Shown here: positions 12,653-26,500 of the stretch, piece by piece
Numbering within the stretch: position 1 is the stretch's first letter
How the letters are laid out: every line of letters begins with the position of its first letter
NCBI GenBank assembly: GCA_036924285.1
Contig: JAYKYS010000004.1
Span: forward strand, 22,724,001-22,788,000
DNA length: 64,000 nucleotides
Direction: 5' to 3'
Origin: Asterella californica
Taxonomy: Eukaryota; Streptophyta; Marchantiopsida; Marchantiales; Aytoniaceae
Notes under the pieces: model-generated
Told to the model about the DNA's origin: nothing
What the model saw: the letters and a program-made list of their open reading frames with translations, nothing else
The model's database searches: none
Made by a program: the position numbers and the translations under genes

Positions 12653-13460
12653 AGTTTATAATGAGATGTACATTAATTTATATTAGAAAAAAAAGATTGG
12701 ATCATAAATTAATGTTCTCACAGAATGAAACATTTTGAAAAAGTTAGATCAGAAATTAATGTCCTCACAGAATGACACTATTTGGGAATTATTGTAACGG
12801 ACTTATACCCTAGTAATGCATCAGTCCGATCTCCACTTATGATATATTATGATTTATATTTGGATCAGTTAGTTATTCCGAGACTAATTAATATATATCA
12901 TTTATATATTATAAAAAATGTATATTATAATATATTTTCATACATTTTCCGATAAGAGAAAACGAAATTCACTGTACAAGGACGTGGGGAAGGGTATTCT
13001 GTTACTAATATTAATGTTGTTATATGGTGCAGAATTTCGAATGTCCTCTGGATAGTAAAATACTGAGTTGTTAAACTGAATAGAGGTGACTGCGCAATTT
13101 ACTCAAACTGGAACCAGATGATCTGGGAAGATAGTGTCTGCAGTCCACATGACCGTGATCGATCTTGTTTGTGAATACGGCTCCGTCGGTGCTCAGAGTG
13201 GAGCTTCGGTTAGTCTCAATTCCAGGCTATGGTTTCAGAGGCGACTGTAAGTCCACGAGAACTCTATGAATGAAGTAGAATGGAAGACCGAGCCTGTGTC
13301 TTGTGTGGTGACATCCCAAACGAACTCAGAACCACGAGCGAGGATGTGCAAAGAGACAAATGCTATTTCACTGGAGCAACATTCTTGGTTTTCGATCTGC
13401 AGCAAAGAGGGAGAGAGAGAGACAAAAGAACTGTTGGAAAAGAGCTCCAATAAACCAGGT

Positions 13461-13640
13461 CGTAAGAGCATCCCACTGGGCTCTCGAAACTACTTCGAAG
13501 TTGTTGTTTTCTCGCCGTTTTGTAGCACATGGGAATTCTCATCGAGATAGTCAAAAGCTACGTATTTTCTGGATTGGATGTGTTTTCACGGTTTTACAGC
13601 ACATGACAATTTTCCCAGGGTTCACGGAACTCCGTTTCAA
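13461..13640. repeat. Copy of the dispersed CGTAAGAGCATCCC repeat
   Basis: CGTAAGAGCATCCCACTGGG here matches CGTAAGAGCATCCCCTCCGG at 62601 and CGTAAGGGCATCCCCACCGG at 62700. A short internal pair built on GTTTTGTAGCACATGGGAAT and GTTTTACAGCACATGACAAT follows. The shared start suggests one end of a small non-coding transposon family. The other end was not found. Confidence 0.5.
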
Positions 13641-16600
13641 AGTAGCGATTGCAAATGAATGTCAAATATCTGAATACGTATATCTGCGTTGCAAATACTC
13701 TCGGTAGAAAACTTGTCAGAAAAGGCGCTGTTGCCACGTTGTTTACATATTATATTCATATCTTTTCCAAAATATTTGCGAGCCCAGTGAGGATGTGCTA
13801 ATGGACCTGAAAAAACTCATGAGCAATATGCAGCAAACAAGCAAAAAGAAATTACACCCGGAGTATGAATATAAAAGTATAAAAGAGAATATTTCTTTTT
13901 TTCCTCCCAGTGTATTTTGAGTGTGACGAAAAGATTTTCTTTTACTATAAGAAATCTCAAAATCTTCATCTTAACATTTCTTTCAGTACTCAATAGTGTG
14001 TTCCGAGATGAATCATATCTTATAAAATTGATGAAGAACTTTAAGTTGATTCTTTATTTGACAACTTCCAAGTTGAGATGGAGTAATACTCACCAAAACC
14101 ATTCTCTGCAAAACGGTTAAATTTCTCAGTTCTCTGAAAGCAAACTGCAAAATAATATCTTCTGGGTAACCCGGAGCACTTGTAGTCATACTCGGACTTT
14201 AACTATGGAAAGAAAGATAAGTGTGGAGTTGCCAGCAGCTGCTGTCGGGCGACTGTTCAAGCCGGTAGGAGAAAGATCGAGAAAAATAACAATGTTAGCT
14301 ATTGCATGTTGTTTGGAACCAAAATGCATGGTTCTGAGACCAGGAGCGGCATTGCGGGGGAACATTCAGACGCCTGATTGGCTGTAATAAGCAACTCAAC
14401 TCTATGAAAATTCCTGATAGTTCATAGGCTATCCTAGATTTGATGCCTTTTGCATTTCCCTTCGCAAATATTTAGACTATGATTAGTAAACAAACATAAT
14501 TAATAAAGAATACAAACTTTTAGATATGGGTTAAACTCTACAAATAAATTCACCTGTACATTTAATTAGTTTTCTTATTTATATTTAGCTTGAATAAGGA
14601 TAGGGACAGCAAGAATGAATGACTAATCTAAGTTCAGAAGAGTCCATGTTAATTTAGAACTTCTCGAGTTTCATTATATTCCTCTTTGACGTTGCGGAAG
14701 AGTAAATGTCGAAGACATAATTTTATTTCTTTTCCGGGTATAACTTTCCAGTATCATTTAGGTTTGACCTTTGGAACGAATGGGCACTATAAACTATGTA
14801 CGTAAGAAAGGAGATGATCTGATTCCAATAAAAATCTGAGGGAAACAAAATATTTACTTCAACATGGAAACTAATTTGTTAACCAAATCCTTCCCACCAG
14901 AAAAGGTTTACCAATAAATTACCTGAAGATGGAAAAGATGATGATAATACATGCTCCCCGTGGAAGACGCTGGCTCACATAGAGAATAAGATACGCAAAG
15001 AATGTGAATGCTGGTAGGTAAAATTTCATCCAAGTTTGGGGATTGACATTCTTTTACTTCTCATTGTTTGTACGTCACAATCTCGACTTACATACTCCGC
15101 TTTCAGATTACCATTCCGCTAATCGAATCTCGTGCAGACGATTGCAAACCAGCCAAGAGCAATCAGTTCACCCGGCTGCTTGTTGGGCGAGGCGGCGTTG
15201 GGTCCCTTGCGTCAGTTCACCCGGCTGATTCTACCGTTAGAGCATGTCGAGTTTTGGAACCTCCTTCCACGAACATTGCCAACGTACACTCCTAGAGTAC
15301 AGAATTTGTTTCAGTCTGGATGCGCTAATGAGCATAAGTTCAAGTTCATAGGGGTTTGTCCTTGTAGGGTGATGCTAGTAACTTGGGCAGATTAACGACG
15401 AACGATATCAGTAAAAATTGAGACTGAATTCTGAGGTTAATCTGTTATGCCCGAGATGGAAACTCATTGCTATCCTGTGCGTATGGATAATACTAAAGAC
15501 TCTCAAATAGCGTGATTTGCAGTGTGCGGGACAACAAACTGAGTCGGATTATAAGTGCAGACCAATGCTTAATATTGACCAGCTGATGCAACCCTGGCGG
15601 AACACACCATGAGTGAATTCAACTGATCTACAAGGGACACACTGGGTCAATGGAAGTTACATAGACGCAAGACATCACGATGTTCTTTAACTGAGTATCT
15701 GAAAGGAAGTTTACTATCTGCTAAGGCTGACAAAGGACGAACCGCAGATTCTATAATAGAAAAGTATCAGTTTCTGCATCATGGAGTACTTACTCGCTGA
15801 GTGCATGAGAGAAGCCTGGCAGGTGGTTCTTACCAATTGCACCACCTCCATTTGGTACATTGTCAAATACTTGTCTCAATCATGGCCTGCATGAGGCTGC
15901 ATCACAGTGGATGAGATTCATTCCCATTAGGGAAGAGCAGACCATCTCAGCAAAACATATGGTAAAGAGAATTTCTTTTACGAATAACATCAGAAAGCAA
16001 ACTGGATGGAATCTCGGAATTGCTGATAGTCGCGTCCCAACTTCTTCAACTACGTGCTCAGAAGAGCTCTTTATTATAGTGCAGAAGCTGAGGAGAGCTT
16101 CTTGGACACTGAACCTCCTTTCATTCCGCCACGAACTCTGGGATTATTCATCCTAGATAGTGATAAATGGGACCAACATGCCATTGATCTTGATTCTCCC
16201 AACAGAGGATGGACTCGTTCCGTTCCTCGGCGGTCGGGTTCTTTTCGTGACGCCTGACTTCTCTTGTCCTCACTTGAAACGAACCAGACCAAAAATTTCA
16301 AGGGCATTGCTAATAACTGAAGGAGCTTCGCGGACACTGCCACTTGGATGTCTTGGGCCTCTCGTACATCATTCTTGTACAAGCATGAAGAGCCATCATT
16401 GCTAGAACCTTTTTGTCAAGCACCAGTCATCATTCCCTTAGCTACGTTCCATTTGCTGGTACTCGGAAACCTTTCCTTCCCTCTAACTGAAAGTCCAGTG
16501 CCAAATCCTAGGTCTTTAGCGAAATTTCAATTCTCCCTCGTCCTATCTGTACACAAATTTGCGAAGCTGAGGCTTGTCCAAGAGGGATGTGAAGAAATTC

Positions 16601-19600
16601 CATCATACAGCAATGGAGAGAAGAGAAAGTCACTGAGAATGGTTCAAAGTAACGCAGTTCAAGTTATCCTCGTTTGTTCGTCATCATACCGATTGTTAGA
16701 CATTTCGACTTTTACCATCCACTGTCGAAGAAAGCGCAAATAGAGTAATGGAAGGCAAGGAGAGGACTGGTCTCTAGAATGAAAAGGAAGGCAACCCCTA
16801 CGTACCTGGATATGATTTGTGTTCAAGTTTCCGGCGGCAATGGTTGGAGGGGTGGGGGGAGCTAGAGAGCAGTATAGAGTAGTAGAAGTACGGTAGATCC
16901 ACAGAATTGTCTGGATTGGGGGACCATGGATGGCTGGCAATCGGCTTTACCTCTACTACTCTGTGATCAGTTGACCAGAACAGAGATTTGTGCCGGTCCC
17001 ACGGTGAAACTGCCGGAGGATCTGCTGCTGCTGCCGCCGCCGAATCTGAGGATTCCGATCCAGATGTTTTGGTGAAAGTCAACCGATCAAAACTTGTGAT
17101 ATCATTGGTGTAGAAGCCAACGAACCCCGTCGAGTACGACGAAAGTACGGTTGAAGGAGACCTTCGGCTGACTTAACTCCTTAAAAAGAGCAGAGTCGAA
17201 ACGCAGGACTGCCTCAAGGACTTGATCAAGCAAGTTTATAGTTGGATCGGATCCGTTCTTGTTTTCCATTCATGGCGCAAGACCCGAGAAACTCGATCGG
17301 ATAAGATTCATTCAGCCTAGATGTACAAACTAGTACTTGTTGTTGTCCCTAACACACGCAGATCGCTTCTGAAAGTAAGAAATCACACTCCTAAACTTAT
17401 AAACGCACTCGAGTCATAGGAAAGAAAATGCATAACAACACCAGAGCTGAGCTCTCACCAGCTACTCCCTTCACCACCATCAATCGAGATTGATCCCAGA
17501 AGGTACGTAGGATTTACATATCTCTCTCTCTCTCCCCCTGTCTCTCCGTATGGAAGTGTCTTTGTGGGATAGCACCAATGTTTGGTCGAAAGGGTACAAG
17601 ACTCTGGCATGTCCTCCATGCTCCTGCTGCCGCTCCCGTGCTTTAGGTTCTTGAACGCGTCACAGTGTAAATTCCCCTTCTTGGCTTTTATTTACGGGTC
17701 AGTTAGTGACTCATATGGTTTATCTATATACATGCATATACACATACATGGCATGATAAAGTATGAGCAATGCCTGCTTGACTGTCTGCATTATAGGTAC
17801 AGTAGTGATGATTATAGTGTCCATATCCATCATCGAAATTGCTGCGCCTTGTCTACCTATCGGCTTCAAAGGAGTGATGGTTTGAACTATGGTAGGGATT
17901 CACACTTGTAAAACATGATGGTATAGGAGGAAATGCTGTGGCGCGTATCCTGGCTTTGAATTGACGTTCTTGTTTAGTGTGGGCAAATTTGGGGCTTTCA
18001 AACGGACTTTGGGTGAGTCCGTTTCGTATTGGAGCAAATGAGGCTTTTGTTTCAATCAGGGTGTCGGCTCCACAGACATGCTAATATTGGAGTCAGTTGA
18101 GAGCGAGAGGAAGACAGGACTGCAATCGGTTATGTCCATTGCAGAATGTATGTAGTGAGTCGACTAGATGCGAATCCAGGAATCTGTGTAGGATGGGAAT
18201 TCAGCAGACTTGTTGTATTGCCCTCCTGGCAGACGTTGCTATGCTTCAGGAAAGTCCTCCCCATTTTACTCTCAACTTTGAAGTACACTCTTGATTAGGG
18301 AGAAACAAATACACGTCTCTCCGGACTTCGCAGCATGCTCCGAGAGAAAGAGACACGCAGACGGAGAAAAGAAAAGGTGTGCTATAAACAACTTCCCGGT
18401 ATAGACACTAAGATGCTCTGAAGTCGTTATACTTGCTTGATCATTCATTATCTTTGCTGCATACGCCACTGATATGAGTTTCAGGATGGAACCGTCAGGA
18501 GTTCCTTTTGAGCAGCACCTGCAATTGTGATATGTTTGAAGTCCTTCTTGCTTGCTCCATTCCTGCTGCAACGACGGAAAGCCCCCCAATAGTCTCCTGG
18601 TATGGGTCGGGGGTCAGGGTTCCTCGAAGTGACATCAGCAGATCTGTGTCCGCACATCAAAGCTCCGCCTACCTCTAGCGCCGCTACACATTATTCGCCT
18701 GCGGTGAATGTTTGACAGTCTGTTGGGGTCCAGCCTCGCACACATACGGAGAGAACCAAGAAGTTGAAAGAAAACTAGTGCTCCTCTGAGGGCCATGTAT
18801 GGAGAATGGGATAGGCAAGTAGCTAACGAGAGCTGTTTAGATCATAAGGAAAGTCAGTCGGGCAGTCTTTCATTCATTTTCCTTCCATCGGTGAGGTTGA
18901 TATATCGTTAAAGCATTTCTTTGACGGATGCTCCTCGCGTGTCTTATTAGGAGACTGAGAGCTCTCACCGCTTTTATCTCTTTCTTTGGTTCGGATTTTC
19001 TGAAGATTTGGTTGCGTGAACCTTACTGGAGTTTCTTTCTAATGCAAGTGCTAGCAATATACGAATTGCAAATTTGCTAGTGCGTGCTCAACTGCTTACC
19101 TTCAGCAAATAAACTCTTCATGAATGAGAGTATACTTTCTGAATGGTGTGTACCATTTTGAGACCTATTTATTATCACGCTGGCAGAATTGTAGGGAGCT
19201 GTAAACTGCTGCTATTCTTCACATTCTAAACAACATTCTTCTCATTCTCTCTTCTCTCTCTTCTATCTCTCTCTCTCTTCTCTCTCTCCCTTCTTACACC
19301 TAGGACAGGGAAACCTGTGTGGCACTTAGTGCCGAAAGACAAACAAAGAAAACCAGCTTGAAGTCTTGGTGGTCATGTTTGACAAGTACTTTCATCTTTC
19401 AGTCGGTAGTTTCTTCGCGTCGATGAGTTTGAATAGTTTTGGAGAGAAATCGTTAAAAGTAATCTTTCATCTGAGAATTGACAGCCAAGTTATCCAGCAG
19501 CACGAGACACAACACCGTTCTTCATGGTACTGATCTGGAAATAGCAGTGAGCAAGTTGAAGCGATTCCCATGATTCACTCCCATGATCACTCTTTTATTC

Positions 19601-21687
19601 ATGTACTTGACGATCATGTTACATACATCTTCTAAGACCGGTCCACCTGTAGCATCCACAATTGGAATTCAACTTGGGCACGCGAAGATATGTTGCTATG
19701 TCTGCTTCTGGTCGATTTAGTGCAGTGGGTTTCACCAACCAGGACGGGAGTCCCGGCAGTTGCGGTCTTCTCACATCTACTTAGATTATTAAGGAATGTA
19801 TTGTTTATTCTCCTTGAAGACTAATGCTCATGCAGCTGATTCTAATTTGCTGGATGAGAAATTGCCTTCGTAGGGTAGTAAGTCTTGTCTATGAAAGAAA
19901 GAAACAAGAGAAAAGCATACAAGAGCACAAATAAAAAATTATTCCGCTCCCGTCCTAACTAGTTCAGGAACAGATCAGTGTGGTAAACTCCTGAGCACGT
20001 TTATAGGAATCAGGTCAGAACATTCTCGGGAAACCAGAGCGAGCCGTTCTATCTACTTCCAGCCTTTTGAAGTCTTACCCAAATCGCCATCCGCCGCCTC
20101 CTCTCCTCCACCTCAACTCGTCTGTGAAAGAAATTGTTTGCCTCTCTCCGCGCCAGGCACACCTTACACACATACTTTGACAGCCATCATGAACTGAATA
20201 TTCAGGTTTGGAGCGCACTGCAACCAGTAACAGATGCAGTTTGTTGTTTAATCACATATTTATTCACTGCGCACTGTGCACAGATCTTCTTGGAAGCATG
20301 ACATTCTCTCACATCGACGCTCACTGGCCACTAGAGGTCATATACTCACTGAGCTGATTGGTAGCCTTGGAGATTGTCGAACGCTTGCGGTTGATATAGA
20401 TTCTCGTGCAAAGACCTGCCACTCCGTTCATAGTATGCTAGCTATCACTACCCATTTTCCTGTCACGTATCTCTACGTCTAAAAAATTGTGGCCCATATC
20501 TTCCGCTTAGTGAGCGTTCCTCCAAACCTCTTCATCATTCCCTCGCATTCCAAGTACTTTAGGTGTTTCACCCCTTTACTGACGTTTTTTGAAACCTTTT
20601 TGTTTACTGCATACTTGTCAACTTCCCAGGTTCCACACCTGTAGAGATTGGCCGGCTCTGCAGCCTGCCTGCCTTGAGGCCAGCAAGAGCACTGCTTGCT
20701 TGAGATAGGGTAACGAATACCTTTTAGGGAGATACTGTGTACAGGGGCTCAATGAGAAAGAAATCTTTAACAAGCCTATTTCTCAAGCATGAGTCATGAC
20801 GTCGCATTTCTAGGGGATATGTCAGAGAAAGGTAGGGAAGGAGGGGAGGGGAGTTAGGGAGCCGCCACATCAGTTATGCTTCTTATCTGCATGATAAGAG
20901 TGCCGTACATGAATTTCAGCTAGAGGAGTGTGAGGAGACCATCGATAAGCGTTTCCACGATAGACGAAAATCAGGCCTGCTTTGGATTGCTGGAATTAAC
21001 GTTGGACACACACAAGTTGACCTCAAAGAGGTCTCTTTGTATAAAGGGAGTTTTCACTTTCTGCTTGCCAGAGAGAAGAAGTTCTGAAGCCTCCGTCACA
21101 AAAAGGAAATGAGCAGTGAAACATCAGGTCCTAACGCCTGGATCAGACCCGGTTCCAGCTGGTTGAAGAGATGTGCCGTAGCTGTCGAAGAAAGTTTGCA
21201 GAACCTTAGCGGTTGCAGGTTGACTTTTACCTCCTGCAACTTGATGTTTTTGCTTCATTCTATTTACACCTCCATACGACAAAGTCTTCAATCATTACAT
21301 ACACACGTGTTACAGATTGACTGCTCCTTATCTACTGTGTTCTAACCATTGTTTGAGCGGAGAAGTTTCAGCTGACGTACTCTGTAATCTGCGATGCTGA
21401 TAGCTCTATGAGTAGACGTGATCGGTCGATCCCAATTCATGACTAGTCAAAGTAATTCTGAGCAGAATTTCATCTTTAGCTAATTTTGTCCTAGTCTCTC
21501 TCCCGTTGTTAGCAGGATTTGGAGAACCGGGATGATTTCTCTGCATAAAGAATAGCGATCCAGTCAATAAGTTTGCTCTTGTCATTCCTATTCAAACGTC
21601 ACTCCTTCAAAGACGTATCCATACTAGCCCACTCAACCCTTGATAGTATAGTCGAAGTATTGACAGCAATCTTCCTGATCCTGAGCG

Positions 21688-21689
<2 letters not shown>

Positions 21690-21734
<45 letters not shown>

Positions 21735-21748
21735 CTCTCTCTCTGTCT
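21690..21748. repeat. (CT)n microsatellite
   Basis: A nearly pure CT run with a few GT interruptions at its right end. Minus-strand open frames across it are only runs of Arg-Glu. Confidence 0.95.
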
Positions 21749-22679
21749 GTCCACTACGTTCTAGGCGACTGCCGCTTGATTTCAAAGATTTACATAGCCA
21801 TAGATAATCTATACCACGGAGTCTCTGTTGGTGAATGCACATTGCTTTCCTTATTATCAAATCTATATATTTCGTCGTATAAGTTCTATACTAATATTAA
21901 TGCATAATCAAGCTTGACGTTCATCACAAATCGCACAATATGGTATGAAGTGTTGTGTTTTATGGGAGCTTCACCTGAAAGAGCATATAGTCATATGAGA
22001 AATGCGGTCGTGGTCGTACTGGAGTTACAATTGCTTTGCATGATTGTAGGATCTCTCATGACTTTGTCTCCGATTCTGATTGTATCACATTCCAAGTACG
22101 TGGAAGAACAAAATCCAGGGGTTAAACTTAAAGAATACGCCGAAACGGTGCTCACAGTATTCTCTGGCAGGTATGGTAGCTGGTTACTTATGAAGTTATG
22201 GGGGGAGAATGGTGATAGCTAATTCATTCATGCAAGGAGTGTTGAACGACATGCAAAGTATTAAATAAGCATATGGGAATTGATCCTTTTCGCTTTTGTG
22301 GCACTGATGTATATGTGAATCAGAATGTTCTCGCTTCTCCCTGAGTGTTTGGAAGTCCTCAAGACGTTGTGAGGACATATGTCCGACGTCACTTCCTCAA
22401 GTAGGTTCAGACATCAACTCAGAACTCTCCCGAAACCTACTGCTCATAGGCACTGGGCCAGCAGCTTATTAGCGTTTGATAAGGACAAGAACCGCATAAG
22501 AAATGGATCAATTGGCCCACCAGCTCAGAGGAGGGACTCAGTTGTTCCAGGAGCTCATCCAAATTAGTACCCAGAACAAGGAAACGAGGCAATTCCAATG
22601 CGGTGGATGCACCTGTAAGCACCATTACCAGAAGTCGTTGTGAGGCTAAGAAAACAAACACATAGAAATATTTATCATA

Positions 22680-22975
22680 GAGTGTTTTTATTGCTCTAAG
22701 AGAGCTTTAGAGCGATACACAGGAGTGCAATTGCAGCAGGTAATCGTCTATACTACTGTTATGATACTATACTACTGTTACATGTTATGATATCTTAGGG
22801 ACGCTAGGAGACATTAGAGCTAGTGATTGCGGAGCTTAGCCCCGATTTTCTTTTCACCATTCTATGTGATTCTTTGGCCCTTTTGAGTCCCTTTTCTTCT
22901 TGTTCGGCTTGATGGGGTCTTCCCATCCGTTTGTTATTCATCGCGTCGCAGTTTTGGTTATCATACCCTCTCTGT
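22680..22975 (+). mobile_element. 3' tail of a LINE-like element, second copy
   Basis: This sequence matches the 3' tail at 54,515-54,790, which directly follows the LINE C-terminal frame. Shared blocks in the same order are ATTGCTCTA, AGAGAGCTTTAG, GCTTAGCCCCG, a CTTTGG-rich part, GTCTTYCCATCCGTT and TATTCATYGCGTCGC. No LINE coding text was found in front of it, so it looks like a 5'-truncated insertion. Confidence 0.6.
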
Positions 22976-23138
22976 TCCACTCTTCCTTCTGAGTATTTGT
23001 AACTTCTTTATATTATGCTTATTCTTAAGCGTAACCAATCAACGGGATGCATGATGTTTTAGGGGGCTCATGCTTAAGAATGAACTAATAAGGCAGTGTT
23101 GTGAATCCTGCGATCCACCACGGCTATGACAAGGGTCA
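22976..23138. other. Spacer with no gene
   Basis: Short T-rich sequence between the LINE tail and the 186-bp tandem duplication. It contains two similar words, CTTATTCTTAAGCGTAA and CTCATGCTTAAGAATGAA, and nothing else I can name. Confidence 0.5.
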
Positions 23139-23511
23139 AAGCTTCCTGATCGTCTGCATACATGGTGTATCGAACACCTCGAAGATCTATGACAAAATGG
23201 ATACAGCGGAAGGAGGGAGGTTCAAAGCAAGTCAGTAAGGATACAACTTGTTTCATTACCTAGAACGGATGTTGGCCAAACTCGAACTCTTAAAATCACT
23301 ACGGAGAATTGAGAATGCTGAGTTAAGCTTTTTGATTGTCTGCATACAGTGAGTGGTGTATCGAACACCTCCAAGATAAACGATAAAATGGATGCAGCGA
23401 AAGGAGGGAGGTTCAAGCAAGTCAGTAAGCATACAACTTGTTTCACGACCTAGAATGGATGTTGGCCAAACTCGAACTCTTAAAATCACTAATGAGGATG
23501 TTGAGTTCTAT
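23139..23511 (-). repeat. Tandem duplication, 2 x about 186 bp, with RNase H-like text
   Basis: Units start at about 23140 and 23326 (GCTTCCTGATCGTCTGCATA and GCTTTTTGATTGTCTGCATA) and match over most of their length. On the minus strand each unit reads (E)PPSFRCIHF followed by GVRYT. The first unit then reads YADDQEALT, which resembles the part of Ty3 RNase H that usually reads like FTVYTDHKALT. This could be a duplicated retrotransposon scrap. The duplication is clear but the protein match is weak. Confidence 0.65.
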
Positions 23512-26500
23512 AAGTCTGTTAGATTGCGGGCAACCGAAGGTTGAGAATCTTTCAGTTACAAAAATCGGAAATTTAACTTCTAACTAGACGGTTTTAATGT
23601 GAAGAACGATACTTACGGATCAACTCGGCAATGTTCATATTTCTCTGCGTTGCTGCTAGAAAGTTTCAAAGTAGTAGGTTGGGTTCAGGCTAGATGGGTT
23701 GGGTTTTCGGTTGGGTTCAGGCCATTTGCCTTCTTAACGTTAGTGAAGTACATCAGAGAATTGCTGCTGAAACTGAGAAACAGAAAAAGATAACAGTTTG
23801 GTCCTTAATTCCTTTCAGGACATTAGTCATCATCGTGATAACGGTCCTGGGGACGAATCAATCCTTGAGCGCCGGTTCAAATGATTCACTGGGCACATTT
23901 GACTACTTGCTGTTCACCCAAGAAACCGGCAAGTTTCAGGATTTCAGCTTCCGAGGACAGATCATTGTGTGCTAAGGGCTTAGTCGGTTTAGTGTTAACT
24001 CAGGTTCACTTGAGCTGAGCTTTGTTGGATGCTGTAAAATTGCGTGAGACGCATATCCGAACTAATCGATAACTAAGGGGTGAGCAGTTTAATATGTCGA
24101 GGGCGGAGTGGGGACGCAGCTAGTAATCTGCACAGACAGAAAGATGGTCGTGACAGAAAGCAGTCATGGAATCGAGGCGATTACAGAGTACCCAGGGTCG
24201 GTCCTAGTACCGAACGTCCTTGCATCGCCCAGGATGAACCTATTACTTCTGATGATTACCCAGATCCTACGTCCTCTCTGAAGTTACACACGAGCGACAG
24301 GTCTCCAACAAAAGATTCCAAAAGCAGTAAGTCGAACCCTCAACTGAATTGAAGCGAACCGTACCCCTAACATCATTTCCCGCAAACACTTCTAGAGGTC
24401 TCAGGGGGCCAGGCCAAGCCGAACTTTGCTTTTCCTTGAGAATTCCTCAAACGAGGATGGAGAGAGGGAGTGCATCTAGTATTAGCAGTCAAATGTCAAA
24501 GGGAATCAACTGTTTGATGTGCTGATGCACCAAACAATGGACTTTCAACTCCAACGTCTTCTCCTGGAGAAACCGACCGACATCCATGAGAAAGCAAACG
24601 TTCTAGGATTTATTCTGCATCTTGTACGATCCTTCCCTCTTGTCCTGACTCGTGAGATGGAGGCGAGGGCGAATCGATCAGGCGGAAGACATAAGCAAGC
24701 GCAACACCACCTTCACCTTCACAGCAGCAGCAGGGTGTTACACACCTGTTGTCGGTGCAGGTCAGGTTCACAGTCACGATCTAATCTATTTCACTATGAC
24801 CTATCTTTCTTCAACATTTGAATTCCATAGATTAGGTGAAGGATGAGCACTTTCTTTTTCCTCCTTTTCTCTTCATAGAAATAGATCGAGGGAGGAAGAA
24901 AACCGAAAAACCTCATCATTTAGGGCAGAACACGCAGCTCAGGATCGCCGGACTCCGTCGATCTCACACTGATCCCAACATCCCCCCTCGCTACCTAAGC
25001 CACACTAACCCTGGTAAACGGCGGTCAGGTCAGAACCCTGAGTCCCGAGTTCAAGTTTCTCTGAGTGGGTCTTAACACACCCACTACTATACCATAGAAT
25101 CAGAATTCACAGAGAACAAAGGAAATGCATATCACGAAGCTAAGATGAAAAAGAAAACATACTCATCTCTCTATCTGAGGAAGGGTTTGGGCAGAAATTG
25201 AATTTCTTATGCGTTCTCATCTGTTTATTATGTTAAAATCCATGTCCCGGCAAAAATATTGACATGTTAGATTAACAACATTTTTTGGTAAGTAACACAC
25301 CTGAAAAGAGATAAAAAGAACAAATTTACCCCTTCTTCCATGCTTGTCGTATTCTCATCTTGGTTGGGAGGCATATTGACTTTCATCCTTATACTTCATG
25401 AGCTAAGTTGTAGTGTGTGACTTCTGTTTCATTTTATGATATCAGTAATAATCTAGCTAATACATGTTAATTATTAAAATAAATTGATATATTTAGTTGA
25501 TGATGGCATAAGATTCTAATATCATTACCGGAGAGTACGAAGAGAAGTGATGATAGCGTGAATATATCATTATATATAAAGTGATATAATGAGCAGTTGT
25601 CAAATTCTTTTTGAAAACTAATTTATTCTTTTACACTATGATTACCTAATAATTGTAATGTGTCCAGATTATACAATTTATCCCTTTTATGATTTGAGTA
25701 GTGGTAATAGTGTCAATATTGTACAATTTATCCATTTTAGGGTTTCTGTAGTGTACTTGTTGATTCTTTTTTCGAGTTCAGTATTATGATATGATGGTGG
25801 TAGTGAATATGACTATTATAACCTTTATCCAATTACAATTTGAATGTATTTATCTGATGGTATTAGTGGTGTGACCATCACATAGTTTCTTTTATGATTT
25901 AAATATGATTATTTCATGATGGTAATGGTGTGATTGTGACTAATGATATATTATAGTGTATCAATCACATAATAATTATATCTTCACAAAAGTGTATTAA
26001 ATACACTTTTGTGAAGACGATAATGATATTTTGTATACCTTTATGGGATTAGATATAATTAGTTGATAATGAAGATTTATGTATTATATTGTTACTTCTT
26101 TCCGCTTTTAATATAATTATCTTATGGTGGAGGTAGTCACTTCATGGTCATCTCATATATTCATTTTAATTCTTTGATTACGTTATGTTCATGTTGTGAT
26201 CATTAGAAATCTACCTGATTCAAGTTGATCTTATCTTAGAATGGTTCAATTTTAAATCTTATCATTCATTGTAGGACGAAACTAGACTGAAATCGAACTG
26301 TTTAAAGAAGAAATAATAGAGAACCAAATTGAATCTAATGCACATTATCTTGATAGTGCTTAATCAATCCATTCATCCAATCTTAACCTTACCAATGCTT
26401 AATCATTGTTAAGATTCGAACTGAATCATTTAACTATTCAATCAAAGGACATATTGAGAAGTTTGGATCAAATTTGATATCTTCTAACATTTGAATGAGT

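Larger units (their letters stand above)
9251..21689. other. Long stretch with no recognisable gene
   Basis: About 12.4 kb where all open frames are short and none shows a known domain. It contains the tandem duplications at 11.5-12.7 kb, a copy of the CGTAAGAGCATCCC repeat at 13.46 kb, and CT tracts near 17.52 and 19.23-19.30 kb. The segment at 12.0-13.0 kb is very AT-rich and 15.0-17.1 kb is more GC-balanced. A minus-strand frame starting at 17082 has an Ala/Ser-rich start and a possible GTAAAG donor after about 43 codons. Nothing downstream supports a gene. Confidence 0.5.

Noticed and set aside
16798..17082. Minus-strand Ala/Ser-rich frame with a possible splice donor, as the first exon of a gene
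   Set aside because: The start looks exon-like, but no following exon or domain was found on that strand.
21633..21860. 75-codon minus-strand frame across the CT run
   Set aside because: Most of it is Arg-Glu repeats produced by the microsatellite.
23074..23256. YADD word as a reverse transcriptase active site
   Set aside because: Surrounding residues do not fit RT. If it is retroelement text at all, the better match is to RNase H.
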